A stretch of 64,000 nt of DNA from assembly GCA_014642895.1 (NCBI GenBank), contig BMJD01000001.1, positions 62,001 to 126,000 on the forward strand, read 5' to 3'. The position numbers and the translations under genes were made by a program. Source of the DNA: Lentibacillus populi (GTDB lineage: Bacteria; Bacillota; Bacilli; Bacillales; Amphibacillaceae). Below, in pieces: positions 1-8,306 of this stretch. Under the pieces are notes generated by a model. That model saw nothing but the letters and a program-made list of their open reading frames with translations, made no database searches and was not told where the DNA came from. Numbering within the stretch: position 1 is the first letter of the stretch; each line of letters opens with the position of its first letter.

Positions 1-60
1 TAAAAATGATACTGAAGGAACAAAAAGTAAAAAAATAAATGTGTATAAACATTGATTTCG

Positions 61-69
61 TGGTATAAT
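61..69 (+). promoter_or_regulatory. Extended -10 promoter of the candidate antitoxin RNA
   Basis: The sequence TGG-TATAAT is a perfect -10 hexamer with an upstream TGn extension. No good -35 hexamer sits 16-18 bp upstream, which is usual for extended -10 promoters. It would start an RNA near position 76 that runs toward the toxin gene on the other strand. Confidence 0.55.
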
Positions 70-75
70 TAACAT

Positions 76-227
76 AGAAAGATGATAAGTGCATACACTA
101 ATAAAGACCGCCCATGCTGTTACATGGAGCGGTCGCAATAGACCGAACCCCATCAAGAGGGGCTAGGCAGCTTAAGGAAAAAATAATCCCTCAGCGCTGG
201 TCAAACGCATATGAGGGGTTATTTTTT
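76..227 (+). ncRNA. Candidate antitoxin RNA of a type I toxin-antitoxin locus
   Basis: This is a predicted untranslated RNA of about 150 nt between an extended -10 promoter at 61-69 and a bidirectional terminator at 178-227. It folds into a hairpin at 106-134 (GACCGC with GCGGTC), a small hairpin with CCCC 148-151 and GGGG 159-162, and the terminator stem. Its last roughly 50 nt are complementary to the 3' end of the convergent toxin mRNA. That is the layout known for TxpA/RatA-type pairs in Bacillus. No open reading frame with a ribosome site is visible in it. The RNA itself is inferred from these signals; the toxin family is recognised from its peptide. Confidence 0.55.
178..227. terminator. 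Bidirectional terminator shared by toxin mRNA and antitoxin RNA
   Basis: AATAATCCCTCA pairs with TGAGGGGTTATT, with T-runs on both strands (221-227 on plus, 178-183 on minus). Convergent transcripts would overlap here by about 50 nt, giving the toxin and antitoxin RNAs their complementary 3' ends. Confidence 0.75.
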
Positions 228-305
228 ATGGTTTTTGTCAGACATAATAAACGCCACCAACATCCCGAAGGATATCATCAGCGTTAGTGCACTAACAATG
301 TCCAT
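219..305 (-). CDS. Holin-like type I toxin peptide, 28 aa
   Basis: A 28-residue peptide reads MDIVSALTLMISFGMLVAFI followed by a charged tail ending HKK. An acidic or polar N-terminus, one hydrophobic helix (about residues 5-21) and a lysine-rich C-terminus match the putative holin-like toxin family (Hol_Tox, which includes TxpA/BsrG-type peptides). Those peptides insert in the membrane and are silenced by an antisense RNA. A strong ribosome site (GGGAGGTG) lies 7 nt upstream of the ATG. The leader, from an extended -10 promoter at 405-413, is about 90 nt long. A leader segment at 372-385 (GCATGAGGGG on the mRNA) can pair with the mRNA 3' end, which suggests a translation-locked full-length transcript. 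Toxicity is inferred from the family only. Confidence 0.72.
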   Translation of the reverse strand: MDIVSALTLMISFGMLVAFIMSDKNHKK

Positions 306-404
306 TGGCAAGCACCTCCCTCCCTGGGAAGTCTCTAAGCGTTGACTAACGGCAGATCGACAGTGCTGCCAAACCCCTCATGCGAAGCCAGTCTATTGTG
401 TTTT

Positions 405-413
405 ATTATAACA
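405..413 (-). promoter_or_regulatory. Extended -10 promoter of the toxin gene
   Basis: On the minus strand the sequence is TGT-TATAAT, an extended -10 element. Transcription would start near 398 and give a toxin mRNA of about 220 nt ending at the terminator at 178-227. Confidence 0.5.
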
Positions 414-587
414 TATAGCTATCATTTATACTGTAATTAATTAGGAATTTTTTGTCTTCTTCAAACTGGCATTAATTTAACAACAGCTAGTATAAATCAT
501 TTGTTCAGTAAACGGGTGTTTTTGCTGAAAAATGTACCAATTCATGAGGACTAATCCGTTTTAAACAATCTTTTTTCAAAAACCATC

Positions 588-630
588 AAAAAAACCCTGG
601 AAAACGTTGATGCAACGTTTTCCAGGGTTT
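588..630 (-). terminator. rpsD terminator
   Basis: A perfect 17-bp stem (592-608 with 614-630; core CCCTGGAAAACGTT) is followed on the minus strand by a T-run. It lies about 30 bp after the rpsD stop codon. Confidence 0.9.
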
Positions 631-659
631 AAAATACTATCGATTTCCCGACATTTCAA

Positions 660-1262
660 TTAACGTGAATAGAATTCAACAATCAGTGCTTCATTTATTT
701 CTGCTGGAAGCTCTGAACGTTCTGGGTAACGTGTATACGTACCTTCCAATTTATCCTCATCAAATGATAGATATTCTGGTACGAAGTTATTTACGTCAAT
801 TGCTTCTTTCACGATATCAAGGTTGCGTGAACGTTCGCGCAAACCAATAACTTGACCAGGTTTTAAACGGTAAGATGGGATATCTACACGTTTACCATCT
901 ACCGTAACGTGACCATGGTTTACCAGTTGACGAGCTTGTCTGCGTGTACGTGCTAAGCCAAGGCGAAATACGATGTTATCCAAGCGGGACTCTAGTAACA
1001 CCATGAAGTTTTCACCATGGATACCTTTCATTTTACCAGCTTCATTAAACGTATTTTTAAATTGACGTTCATTCAAGCCGTACATGAAGCGCAGTTTTTG
1101 TTTCTCTTGCTGTTGCAAGCCATATTCCGAAACCTTCTTGCGTTGGTTCGGGCCATGCTGCCCAGGAGCGTAAGGACGTTTATCTAATTCCTTACCAGTT
1201 CCAGTTAATGAAATGCCAAGACGACGTGATTTTTTCCATACGGATCCAGTATATCGTGCCAT
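660..1262 (-). CDS. rpsD: 30S ribosomal protein S4
   Basis: Primary rRNA-binding protein of the small subunit; it nucleates the 16S 5' domain and is also a translational or transcriptional repressor in many bacteria. The 200 residues match the usual Bacillus length, with the N-terminal S4 region ([16 protein letters not shown]) and the S4 RNA-binding fold at about residues 92-150 ([20 protein letters not shown]). The gene stands alone, as in B. subtilis, with its own promoter, a long structured leader and a strong terminator. The start is fixed by AGGAGG just upstream. Nothing is unusual in the protein. Confidence 0.98.
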   Translation of the reverse strand: MARYTGSVWKKSRRLGISLTGTGKELDKRPYAPGQHGPNQRKKVSEYGLQQQEKQKLRFMYGLNERQFKNTFNEAGKMKGIHGENFMVLLESRLDNIVFRLGLARTRRQARQLVNHGHVTVDGKRVDIPSYRLKPGQVIGLRERSRNLDIVKEAIDVNNFVPEYLSFDEDKLEGTYTRYPERSELPAEINEALIVEFYSR

Positions 1263-1269
1263 TAGACAT

Positions 1270-1446
1270 TTCCTCCTTTATAGTATATTTGCATAAAAAA
1301 AAGTGCGTGTTCCGGCGCTGCTCATTTTGTTTTCATGTACCATCGCTCCAGCAGCAGAGAGTTACACGATACACCTTCTGAACTTGTTTCAAAAGGAACA
1401 AAATGATGACATACGTGGTTCACATAGGCCGCTTTTATTTTACACA
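1270..1446 (-). promoter_or_regulatory. Structured rpsD leader (S4 autoregulatory type)
   Basis: The transcript from the promoter at 1453-1481 has an untranslated leader of about 180 nt. Read on the minus strand, blocks such as GTGTAACTCTCTGCTGCTGG and GCGCCGGAACACGC can form a long stem (GTGT with ACAC, and CAGC with GCTG). This resembles the Firmicutes S4 leader, in which free S4 protein binds its own mRNA. I recognise the arrangement by memory and position; a covariance search was not possible here. Confidence 0.65.
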
Positions 1447-1452
1447 AGGAAC

Positions 1453-1481
1453 AGTATATAAGTTTTATCAAGGAAAGTCAA
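1453..1481 (-). promoter_or_regulatory. Sigma-A promoter of rpsD
   Basis: On the minus strand TTGACT (1476-1481) and TATACT (1453-1458) are separated by exactly 17 bp. This near-consensus housekeeping promoter sits about 185 bp upstream of the start codon, leaving room for the regulatory leader. Confidence 0.85.
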
Positions 1482-1632
1482 TGATTTTAGCAAAATACAC
1501 AATAGAAATAAAGTTTTCTTATATTATTTTATAGGAAAAAATAACTATATAGTTTATACTTTATGTATAAAGACCCATTTCAAAATAATTTAATATTCAA
1601 ACCCAATTATCCTCATGACAGGTGGTAATATG

Positions 1633-3498
1633 ATGAGTGTGAGCATACAATGGCAAGAAAAATTAAGAAGTATATTTTTTGAACTGATAAAGGAAGTGCC
1701 AACCTGTTCGTATGATGAACTTCTTTCCCGGCTTATTATGAAACTGCAGGATAGTCTAAAGGTTTCCGTTATAGTGATTTATGAACATGATGACTGGAAT
1801 AATACGTTTAAGCAAATTACTAGTCAAATGTTGCAGCTTAACGAGCAATGTCTTTTACGAGACGGCAACTTGGCTATTCATCAGAATAAAATTGTCCGTG
1901 TTCAAGAAGCGTTTAACCCCCCGGGTACAAAGGAAGCATTTATAATCCCGATTACACCCGAATATAAGCCGTCGAGCTTCGTTGGATTGTCCATTCCGGC
2001 AAGCTGTGACCCGGGAGCAGATAAATTACTCTTGTTACTGAAAAACGAGTTAGAGCATTTTATGGGTATTGTGAACTATTTTCGGGGGAGGAGAGACAGC
2101 GAGAGCAGGAATGAATTTTTGTTTTACTTAACAACCCGCTTTTATTCGTTAACAAATAAAAACGATATATTAATCGAAATTATCAATTCGTTAAAAATAA
2201 GATATCCAAAATTTACATACTATCTCTTATTATCACAGGATTACCAGGTGGATCATTCGCTTCCTGTTAAAACGATTGAATATAGTGATGATGAGACAAA
2301 ACGGGTTAGCACCCAGGCATTTATATCCGGTGAGGTGCAATTGGAAGATCGTGTGCGGGAAAAAAATACTTGCTTATATGCGCCGTTAAAAGGCAGTCAA
2401 GGTGTTTACGGCGTTCTGCAAATCGTTACGCCAAGAGTGGTTAACTTTCCTGATGAAGAAATTGAATTTATGAGGCAATTTGCAAATGCTGCAGGGAAAG
2501 CAATTGAAAACGTAACCCTTTACTCCTATTCGAAACGACTGATATCGGATCTAAAGATGATTAATGATGCCACACATCAATTAAATTCAAATCTAAAACT
2601 TTCAGAGATAACAGCAATCGTTAAACAGCAAATCATTGATACATGTCGTACATCGCAGGTCGGGTTTATTTATTATCTTGAAGAAGAGGGAAAATTTGAT
2701 ATTTTACCTGGAAGTACCGACTATCATTATTCAAAACAAGGTCGCCAGTTTACAAAGCACATGCTTGATGAATTGGAATGGAAAAAGGAAGCCATTTTCA
2801 GCGGTGATTTTAAAGAGATGCTCAAGCTTCCATTTTGTTCCGTAATGGTGATTCCAATGCTCAATTCCGGGAAAATTCATGGCATGGTTACGATTATGCA
2901 TGAAGAGGCATACTATTTTTCTTTTGAAAGCTTTAAATTAATGCAATCATTGATTCAGCATTCCACATTAGCATTGGCAAACGCAATTTTGAAAGATCGA
3001 TTAGAGAATGCAGTTATTACAGATTATCTGACAACATTATATTCAAGAAATTATTTGGATGAGAAAATTCAGCTTCATATGGCAACTGCTGATCGTGGTG
3101 CATTAATATTATTTGATATCGATGATTTTAAGATGGTTAACGACACATATGGACATAACACTGGTGATGACGTCATTAAACAAGTTGCTGAAATTATAAA
3201 AATAAATTTAGGTAATGATGATATACCTGCACGGTGGGGCGGGGAAGAACTGGCTATCTATTTGCCTGATGCAACAGTGGATGACGGCGTACAACTGGCG
3301 ACTCAAATCAGAAAGCAGGCAGAAACTACTACCAATCCGTTAATTACACTCTCCTGTGGGGTGTCAACATGGACCAATAATACCAATGATTCTGTGAAGG
3401 AATTGTTTATCCGGGCTGACAAAGCATTGTATGAAGCAAAAAGTGTTGGTAAAAATTGCGTTGTCAAAGAAAATGAACGAAAAAACAGTATCAAGTGA
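1633..3498 (+). CDS. dgcP: GAF-GGDEF diguanylate cyclase (DgcP/YtrP-like)
   Basis: Makes cyclic di-GMP from two GTP. The 621-residue cytosolic protein has an N-terminal region of uncertain fold, two GAF-like sensory regions (roughly residues 155-310 and 320-455) and a C-terminal GGDEF domain (about 460-615). The active loop is GGEEL at 536-540. I see no RxxD inhibitory site upstream of it and no EAL domain. B. subtilis YtrP (DgcP) has the same domains and lies in the same place beside ytsP and rpsD. Two adjacent ATG codons (1630, 1633) follow the ribosome site AGGTGG at 1620-1625; the second has better spacing, and an upstream ATG at 1615 lies before that site. It ends at a terminator shared with the convergent msrC-type gene. 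Confidence 0.9.
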   Translation: MSVSIQWQEKLRSIFFELIKEVPTCSYDELLSRLIMKLQDSLKVSVIVIYEHDDWNNTFKQITSQMLQLNEQCLLRDGNLAIHQNKIVRVQEAFNPPGTKEAFIIPITPEYKPSSFVGLSIPASCDPGADKLLLLLKNELEHFMGIVNYFRGRRDSESRNEFLFYLTTRFYSLTNKNDILIEIINSLKIRYPKFTYYLLLSQDYQVDHSLPVKTIEYSDDETKRVSTQAFISGEVQLEDRVREKNTCLYAPLKGSQGVYGVLQIVTPRVVNFPDEEIEFMRQFANAAGKAIENVTLYSYSKRLISDLKMINDATHQLNSNLKLSEITAIVKQQIIDTCRTSQVGFIYYLEEEGKFDILPGSTDYHYSKQGRQFTKHMLDELEWKKEAIFSGDFKEMLKLPFCSVMVIPMLNSGKIHGMVTIMHEEAYYFSFESFKLMQSLIQHSTLALANAILKDRLENAVITDYLTTLYSRNYLDEKIQLHMATADRGALILFDIDDFKMVNDTYGHNTGDDVIKQVAEIIKINLGNDDIPARWGGEELAIYLPDATVDDGVQLATQIRKQAETTTNPLITLSCGVSTWTNNTNDSVKELFIRADKALYEAKSVGKNCVVKENERKNSIK

Positions 3499-3521
3499 AG
3501 AAGAGGGGAATGAATGAGAAT

Positions 3522-3562
3522 TTAAAAGCTGCGGTTCCAGTATGGCTGACCGCAGCTTTAAG
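3522..3562. terminator. Bidirectional terminator between dgcP and ytsP
   Basis: TTAAAAGCTGCGGT pairs with ACCGCAGCTTTAA around a 13-nt loop, with short T- or A-rich flanks on both strands. It separates two convergent genes. Confidence 0.75.
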
Positions 3563-3570
3563 GTTTAGGC

Positions 3571-4053
3571 TTAACTTAAAAATCCTTCGACGATCTTGGC
3601 AAATTTTTCAATATATACTTCATCTGTCTTATCAAACCGGTTTGTGCTTGGACTGTCAATATCCAATACACCGTAAATCTCATTATTTATGATTAAAGGT
3701 ACAACAACTTCGGAACGGCTCGCACTGTCACAGGCAATATGTCCAGGAAATTGGTTGACGTCCGCTACCCGTTTGGTTTTTCGCTCTTTTATCGCGGTTC
3801 CGCACACACCTTTTCCAAATGGAATGCGGATACAAGCAGGCAATCCCTGAAAGGGGCCCAGAACGAGTTCGTCATCTTTCCAAAGGTAAAAACCAACCCA
3901 GTTTATGTCAGGTAAAAACTGATTTAATAATGCAGATGCATTAGCCATTATCGCAATTGGATCTGTTTCACCTTCCGATAGGGCTTTTAGCTGTTTAAGA
4001 AGCAGTTCGAAATCTTTCACTTTATCACCGGAATACACTTGTGCTTGAAACAT
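3571..4053 (-). CDS. msrC: Free methionine-(R)-sulfoxide reductase (GAF domain)
   Basis: Reduces free methionine R-sulfoxide, repairing oxidised methionine with thioredoxin as reductant. The 160 residues form one GAF domain. Three cysteines at 74, 84 and 108 have exactly the spacing of the catalytic trio in the E. coli enzyme fRMsr (84, 94, 118), so it is probably active and not a mere GAF sensor. The B. subtilis neighbour of ytrP, named ytsP, belongs to this family. It is convergent with the diguanylate cyclase gene and divergent from refZ. The symbol follows the enzyme name; ytsP is the positional name. Confidence 0.9.
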   Translation of the reverse strand: MFQAQVYSGDKVKDFELLLKQLKALSEGETDPIAIMANASALLNQFLPDINWVGFYLWKDDELVLGPFQGLPACIRIPFGKGVCGTAIKERKTKRVADVNQFPGHIACDSASRSEVVVPLIINNEIYGVLDIDSPSTNRFDKTDEVYIEKFAKIVEGFLS

Positions 4054-4168
4054 TCTTCATTTTCCTTTCTGCTGGTGAATTTCGACATTGGTTTGCAGGA
4101 AATGTCGAGAAGAAATTGCAGGATTATCGTCCACTTTGTCGTAAATATGAAGTAAGGAGATGAAAACA

Positions 4169-4774
4169 TTGAAAAATAACCCCTCAAAACAAAAGGTTAT
4201 CGATGCAGCCTCTTCCCTGTTTTTTCAAAAAGGGTTTCACGGCACATCGGTACGTGACATTGCTGATAAGGCTTGTGTTAACGTTTCGCTGATTAGTTAT
4301 TATTTTAAAAGTAAGCAAGGACTATTGGAGCACGGTGTAACACAATATTATGAGACATACCTTAAGACAATCGAGGACACACTGCAACAGTCTGAACATG
4401 ACACGGAATTAAGCCGATTGAAAAAGTTAATTGAAACTATTATACAGTACAGACAAAATAATCATCAATTTTCTTGTTTTATTCTGCGTGAGCTTTCTCT
4501 TGATTCCGTGTTTGTCAGGGAAATGGCCGTTACATACATAGCAAAGGAAAATTATTATATAAGCAATGCATTTTTCGCGATATTGGGCAAACATAAAAAA
4601 CAGGAATTGGACAGGCAGTTTTTGTTAATGCAATTGAAAGGGATGTTAATTACCCCATATATACTGCAGAACGAATGGAAAAATCAAGTGATTGGCGAGC
4701 ACTCTCACCAGATGTTTGTCCGTAAATATGTGCAAACGATTCATGAATGGCTGGATTTTATTGTTGCAGATTAA
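4169..4774 (+). CDS. refZ: TetR-family regulator RefZ
   Basis: DNA-binding regulator that in B. subtilis binds motifs near the origin and modulates FtsZ ring placement during sporulation. The N-terminal helix-turn-helix is clear (residues about 5-50: IDAASSLFFQKGFHGTSVRD, then VNVSLISYYFKSKQGLL), followed by an all-helical ligand or dimer domain. AAGGAG at 4154-4159 abuts the ATG at 4160 with no spacing, so the TTG at 4169, nine bases further, is the better start (MKNNPSKQK). It lies just upstream of ezrA, another FtsZ modulator, as in related genomes. Confidence 0.88.
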   Translation: MKNNPSKQKVIDAASSLFFQKGFHGTSVRDIADKACVNVSLISYYFKSKQGLLEHGVTQYYETYLKTIEDTLQQSEHDTELSRLKKLIETIIQYRQNNHQFSCFILRELSLDSVFVREMAVTYIAKENYYISNAFFAILGKHKKQELDRQFLLMQLKGMLITPYILQNEWKNQVIGEHSHQMFVRKYVQTIHEWLDFIVAD

Positions 4775-4799
4775 GGAAATGGGCGACCTATTTCTTTTT

Positions 4800-5125
4800 T
4801 TATAGGTAAGAAAGTAATAAGAATCCGGGCTCTATTCCGCTCATGTCAGGGTAGTCCACGTCCGGCTCCAGCGCCCAGCGGCTAGTATGCTTCCTTCACC
4901 TCCGTACGATAAGTCAACATCGGTTCGGGGAAGGAGGAAGGCCGACTAAGAACGGCCTTTGCGGCCAACGTCGGCATACCCCTTTTGCAGGGGCATGTTT
5001 CCTTTATCTCCTACGGTAGGAATGTTCGGTTAAAACCGCCGCTTTGCGCGGCAACACCGAACCACCCCGCTTGGCAGGGCGCAGCATATACGCCGCTAAC
5101 CGGGCGCTTCCGCCTTTGTTCCGTC
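4800..5125 (+). repeat. Family A palindromic intergenic repeat, copy 1 (full length)
   Basis: About 325 bp of GC-rich sequence in an AT-rich spacer. In order it holds the block GTCCGGCTCCAGCGCCCAG, CGTACGATAAGTCAACATCG, a nested hairpin at 4941-4975 (GCCGAC/GTCGGC outside GGCC-TTTGC-GGCC), hairpin CCCCT-TTTGC-AGGGG at 4979-4993, the block GTTTCCTTTATCTCC, a second nested hairpin at 5025-5061 (TTCGGT/ACCGAA outside GCCGC-TTTGC-GCGGC), and the end hairpin GGGCGCTTCCGCCTTTGTTC. There is no coding potential. It separates refZ from ezrA. Confidence 0.9.
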
Positions 5126-5242
5126 TTTTTAAATAAAAAATTTGTCAAATCGTGAATTTATTTGGTTTTTTTTAGCCAAAATTGCTGTTTACGTGGTATC
5201 ATATTAATAATAAAGTCTGAGTTTACATATTTAATTTTTGAG

Positions 5243-5321
5243 CGTGGGTTCAAAAGTAGGATAAAAAAGGATTGAAAAGTACACCAAGGTGTCATTTTAC
5301 CGGACGTTTTGAACATACCTG
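5243..5321 (+). repeat. Family C inverted-end repeat, copy 1
   Basis: A 79-bp element upstream of ezrA, starting GGGTTCAAAAGTAGGATAAA and ending CCGGACGTTTTGAACA. The ends are inverted repeats (GTTCAAAA with TTTTGAAC). The right part (GTGTCATTTTACCGGAC) matches, inverted, the left part of the copy at 30926-31077. The flanks (ATTTTTGAG and TTTTTCAAG) may be a decayed target duplication. Confidence 0.7.
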
Positions 5322-5381
5322 TTTTTCAAGAGATTTAGGGAGTTACCCTCTTATGCAGGAAGGAATATTAGGAGGATTTGT

Positions 5382-7076
5382 ATGGCATATATCATCGGAA
5401 CGATATTAGTTATTATTGCATTAATTATTGTTGGCCTTATTTTACGAAAACGGGTATATGATGTTGTAGATCGGCAGGAAAGCTGGAAACTGGATATTAT
5501 GAACCGGAATATTGCTTCTGAATTGCAGCGCATTAAAAGTTTAAATTTATCCGGGGAAACACAGGAAAAGTTTGAAGCATGGAAAGAACGTTGGGAATAT
5601 ATCGTAACGCGTGAGTTGACTGATGTTGAGGAGCTTTTGTTCGAAGCGGAGGAAGCTGCTGATAAATACCGTTTTCCAACTGCCAGAAAAATTTTGCGCA
5701 AGTCAGGGCAAACATTGCAATCGATTGAAGAAAATATTGAAAAGATATTACAGGAATTGGACGAATTGCTTGAATCAGAGGAAAACAGCCGGCTGGAAAT
5801 TGAACATATCGAACCAGAAATAAAAGCATTGCGAAAAAAATTGTCACAGCAGCGGTATTTATATGGCAAGGCAGAGGTTCGCTTTGATGTGGCAATGGAT
5901 GAGCTCGAAGAAAAACTGGCAAAGTACCATGGCCTCACCAAATCCGGTGATTATTACGAAGCACAGCAAATTGTTGATGAATTAAAAGTGGAGCTTGAAT
6001 CACTTCAGCAGCAAATGGCAGAGTTTCCGTCCATTTACAAAGCCTGTACCCAGGAGTTGCCTGCACAACTAGATGATTTATATACTGGATTGAAGGGCAT
6101 GAAGGAGGATGGCTACCGTGTGGAACATCTGGGATTTGAGAAGGAAATACATAGCTATCAGCGCCGTTTACTGGATTGCGTCCGCTCATTGGATAAAGGC
6201 AATTCCGAGGATGCAAAATTGATTATTCCCGAGATGGATGAGCGAATAAAAGAAATGTATGTGCTGCTGGAAAAAGAGGCAATTGCCAAAAATTATATGG
6301 AAACACAAATTCCAAACTATCAGCATTTACTGAATGAATTAGGTACCTCTTTTCATGAGACAAAAGCAGAAGTGGAATCATTAAAAAGGGCCTATTATTT
6401 TGAAGATGGAGATATGGAAAAATATTTAACGCTGGATAAAGCTATCTCCCAACTCAACAAACAACTGGAAGACCTGTCCGCAAATATGGAAAACGAAAAA
6501 AAGTCACATTCAGAGCTGCGCGACAGCTTGGAAGCCGGTTTTCAACAGATTGAAACACTGCAAGCGGAGCATGAAGAATTTAAAAACCGGATTCGGAATT
6601 TGCGAAAAGATGAACTGGAGGCGAAAGAAAAGCTTTCCGAAATGAAAAATCAGCTTAGCAACACCATGCGTAAATTAAATAAAAGTAATATCCCGGGGGT
6701 TCCCACATTTATTTGGAACTTGTCGGAGGCGGCAAGCGAAAAAAATATGCAGGTTTTGAAGGCGTTGGAAAAACAGCCATTAGATATTACAGAAGTTCAA
6801 CAAACATTGGCGGAAGCGCAAAGGAAAGTTGATTCACTAATGGAACAAACCGATATAATGCTTGACCAGGCGTATCTAACGGAGCAGGTAATTCAATATG
6901 CGAACCGGTATCGCAGCAAATATCCACTCCTGGCAGCAAAATTGGCTGAATCCGAACGATTATTCAGATCATATGAATACGAATTATCACTGGAACAAGC
7001 TGCAAAGGCGCTGGAAGAAATTGAGCCAGGTGCCTTAAAACGAATTGAGGCATTTCAAGAAGAGGTTATGAATTAG
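5382..7076 (+). CDS. ezrA: Septation ring formation regulator EzrA
   Basis: Membrane-anchored negative regulator of FtsZ ring assembly at the cell periphery. It has an N-terminal transmembrane helix (residues 2-23) and then 540 residues of almost continuous spectrin-like coiled coil in the cytoplasm. The C-terminal QNR patch is visible as QYANRYR. The length of 564 matches B. subtilis (562). AGGAGG at 5371-5376 is well spaced from the ATG. A family C repeat lies directly upstream, where the promoter would be expected. Confidence 0.96.
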   Translation: MAYIIGTILVIIALIIVGLILRKRVYDVVDRQESWKLDIMNRNIASELQRIKSLNLSGETQEKFEAWKERWEYIVTRELTDVEELLFEAEEAADKYRFPTARKILRKSGQTLQSIEENIEKILQELDELLESEENSRLEIEHIEPEIKALRKKLSQQRYLYGKAEVRFDVAMDELEEKLAKYHGLTKSGDYYEAQQIVDELKVELESLQQQMAEFPSIYKACTQELPAQLDDLYTGLKGMKEDGYRVEHLGFEKEIHSYQRRLLDCVRSLDKGNSEDAKLIIPEMDERIKEMYVLLEKEAIAKNYMETQIPNYQHLLNELGTSFHETKAEVESLKRAYYFEDGDMEKYLTLDKAISQLNKQLEDLSANMENEKKSHSELRDSLEAGFQQIETLQAEHEEFKNRIRNLRKDELEAKEKLSEMKNQLSNTMRKLNKSNIPGVPTFIWNLSEAASEKNMQVLKALEKQPLDITEVQQTLAEAQRKVDSLMEQTDIMLDQAYLTEQVIQYANRYRSKYPLLAAKLAESERLFRSYEYELSLEQAAKALEEIEPGALKRIEAFQEEVMN

Positions 7077-7080
7077 TTAC

Positions 7081-7142
7081 ACGGAAGGCTGTCTTATGGA
7101 AATGATGAAATCCGTTTCCCTGAGCCAGCCTTGTCTATTTTT
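7081..7142 (+). terminator. ezrA terminator
   Basis: AAGGCTG pairs with CAGCCTT, and an inner GGAAA/TTTCC stem extends it. It ends in the T-rich run CTATTTTTT just before nifZ. Confidence 0.75.
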
Positions 7143-7161
7143 TACAAAAGAGGTTGGATAA

Positions 7162-8301
7162 ATGATCTATCTAGATAATAGTGCTACAACGAAACCATAT
7201 CCTGAGGTAATAAAAAGTTTTCAACAAGTATCGGAAAGCTATTTTGCAAATCCTTCTTCGATTCACCAGTTTGGTGGAGAAGCGGAAAAACTGCTGCTGA
7301 AGGCGAAAGAACAAACAGCAAAGATTTTACGGGTTGAACCGGACGAAATAATTTTCACCTCTGGAGGCACGGAAGGTAATAATACAGCGATTAAAGGAAT
7401 TGCACTCGAACATCAGACGCGGGGAAAACATATTATTACGTCAGAAATTGAGCATCCATCGGTATTAGAAGCATGTCACGCTTTGGAAACATTAGGATTT
7501 GCGGTGACATATTTACCTGTTAACCAAAATGGTCTCGTATCCATAGCGGATGTGAAACAAGCTATTCGAAACGATACGATTTTGATTAGTATTATGCATG
7601 TTAATAATGAACTCGGGTCAGTTCAGCCGATCGAAGAAATCGGTTCTATTGCAAAAAACAATCCGAAATTGTTTTTCCATGTTGATGATGTACAAGGATT
7701 GGGAAAACTCCCATTAAAACTGAAAAATAGCGGGATTGATCTATGTACGATGTCCGGTCATAAAATTCATGGTCTGAAGGGTACAGGTATTTTATATGTT
7801 AACAAACGCACGAAATTATTTCCATTATTCCATGGTGGTCACCAGGAACGGAATATCAGATCCGGAACCGAAAATTTGCCCGGTGCAGTCGCTATGGCAA
7901 AGGCATTACGTTTAATTTCCGATAAACAGAAAAATAATAATGGGGAAATGACCAAATTACGGGATTATCTGCGCACTGAATTGGAAAAGATTCATGGGGT
8001 TGTGATTAATACACCAGAAAATGCGGCACCGCATATCATCAATTTTTCTGTTCCAGGCTTGAAGCCGGAAGTTATTATTCATATGCTTGGCGAGCAGCAA
8101 ATTTATATCTCAACAAAATCGGCATGCTCATCAAAACTAACGGATGAGAGCAGGATTTTAGCTGCCTGCGCGTTGGACAAAGTACGGACAACGTCAGCAC
8201 TGCGGGTAAGTTTGTCGTATGATTCAACAAGACAAGAGGTTACAGCCTTTTTACAGGCACTGAAAAAAGCAGTTGATCAATTAAAAGAGGTAATGGAGTA
8301 G
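7162..8301 (+). CDS. nifZ: Cysteine desulfurase partner of ThiI
   Basis: PLP enzyme that takes sulfur from cysteine as a persulfide. In B. subtilis the homologue NifZ feeds ThiI for 4-thiouridine synthesis in tRNA. The 379-residue class V aminotransferase fold has the PLP lysine at 201 (SGHKIHG) and the catalytic cysteine at 322 (KSACSSK). It starts 5 bp before thiI ends the pair, so the two are surely cotranscribed. The immediate partnership makes a NifZ role more likely than a general IscS role. Confidence 0.93.
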   Translation: MIYLDNSATTKPYPEVIKSFQQVSESYFANPSSIHQFGGEAEKLLLKAKEQTAKILRVEPDEIIFTSGGTEGNNTAIKGIALEHQTRGKHIITSEIEHPSVLEACHALETLGFAVTYLPVNQNGLVSIADVKQAIRNDTILISIMHVNNELGSVQPIEEIGSIAKNNPKLFFHVDDVQGLGKLPLKLKNSGIDLCTMSGHKIHGLKGTGILYVNKRTKLFPLFHGGHQERNIRSGTENLPGAVAMAKALRLISDKQKNNNGEMTKLRDYLRTELEKIHGVVINTPENAAPHIINFSVPGLKPEVIIHMLGEQQIYISTKSACSSKLTDESRILAACALDKVRTTSALRVSLSYDSTRQEVTAFLQALKKAVDQLKEVME

Positions 8302-8306
8302 ATAGC

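Noticed and set aside
5351-5941. 196-aa reading frame on the minus strand inside ezrA
   Set aside because: Serine-rich shadow of the coiled-coil coding frame of ezrA, which is certain; no ribosome site or known family.
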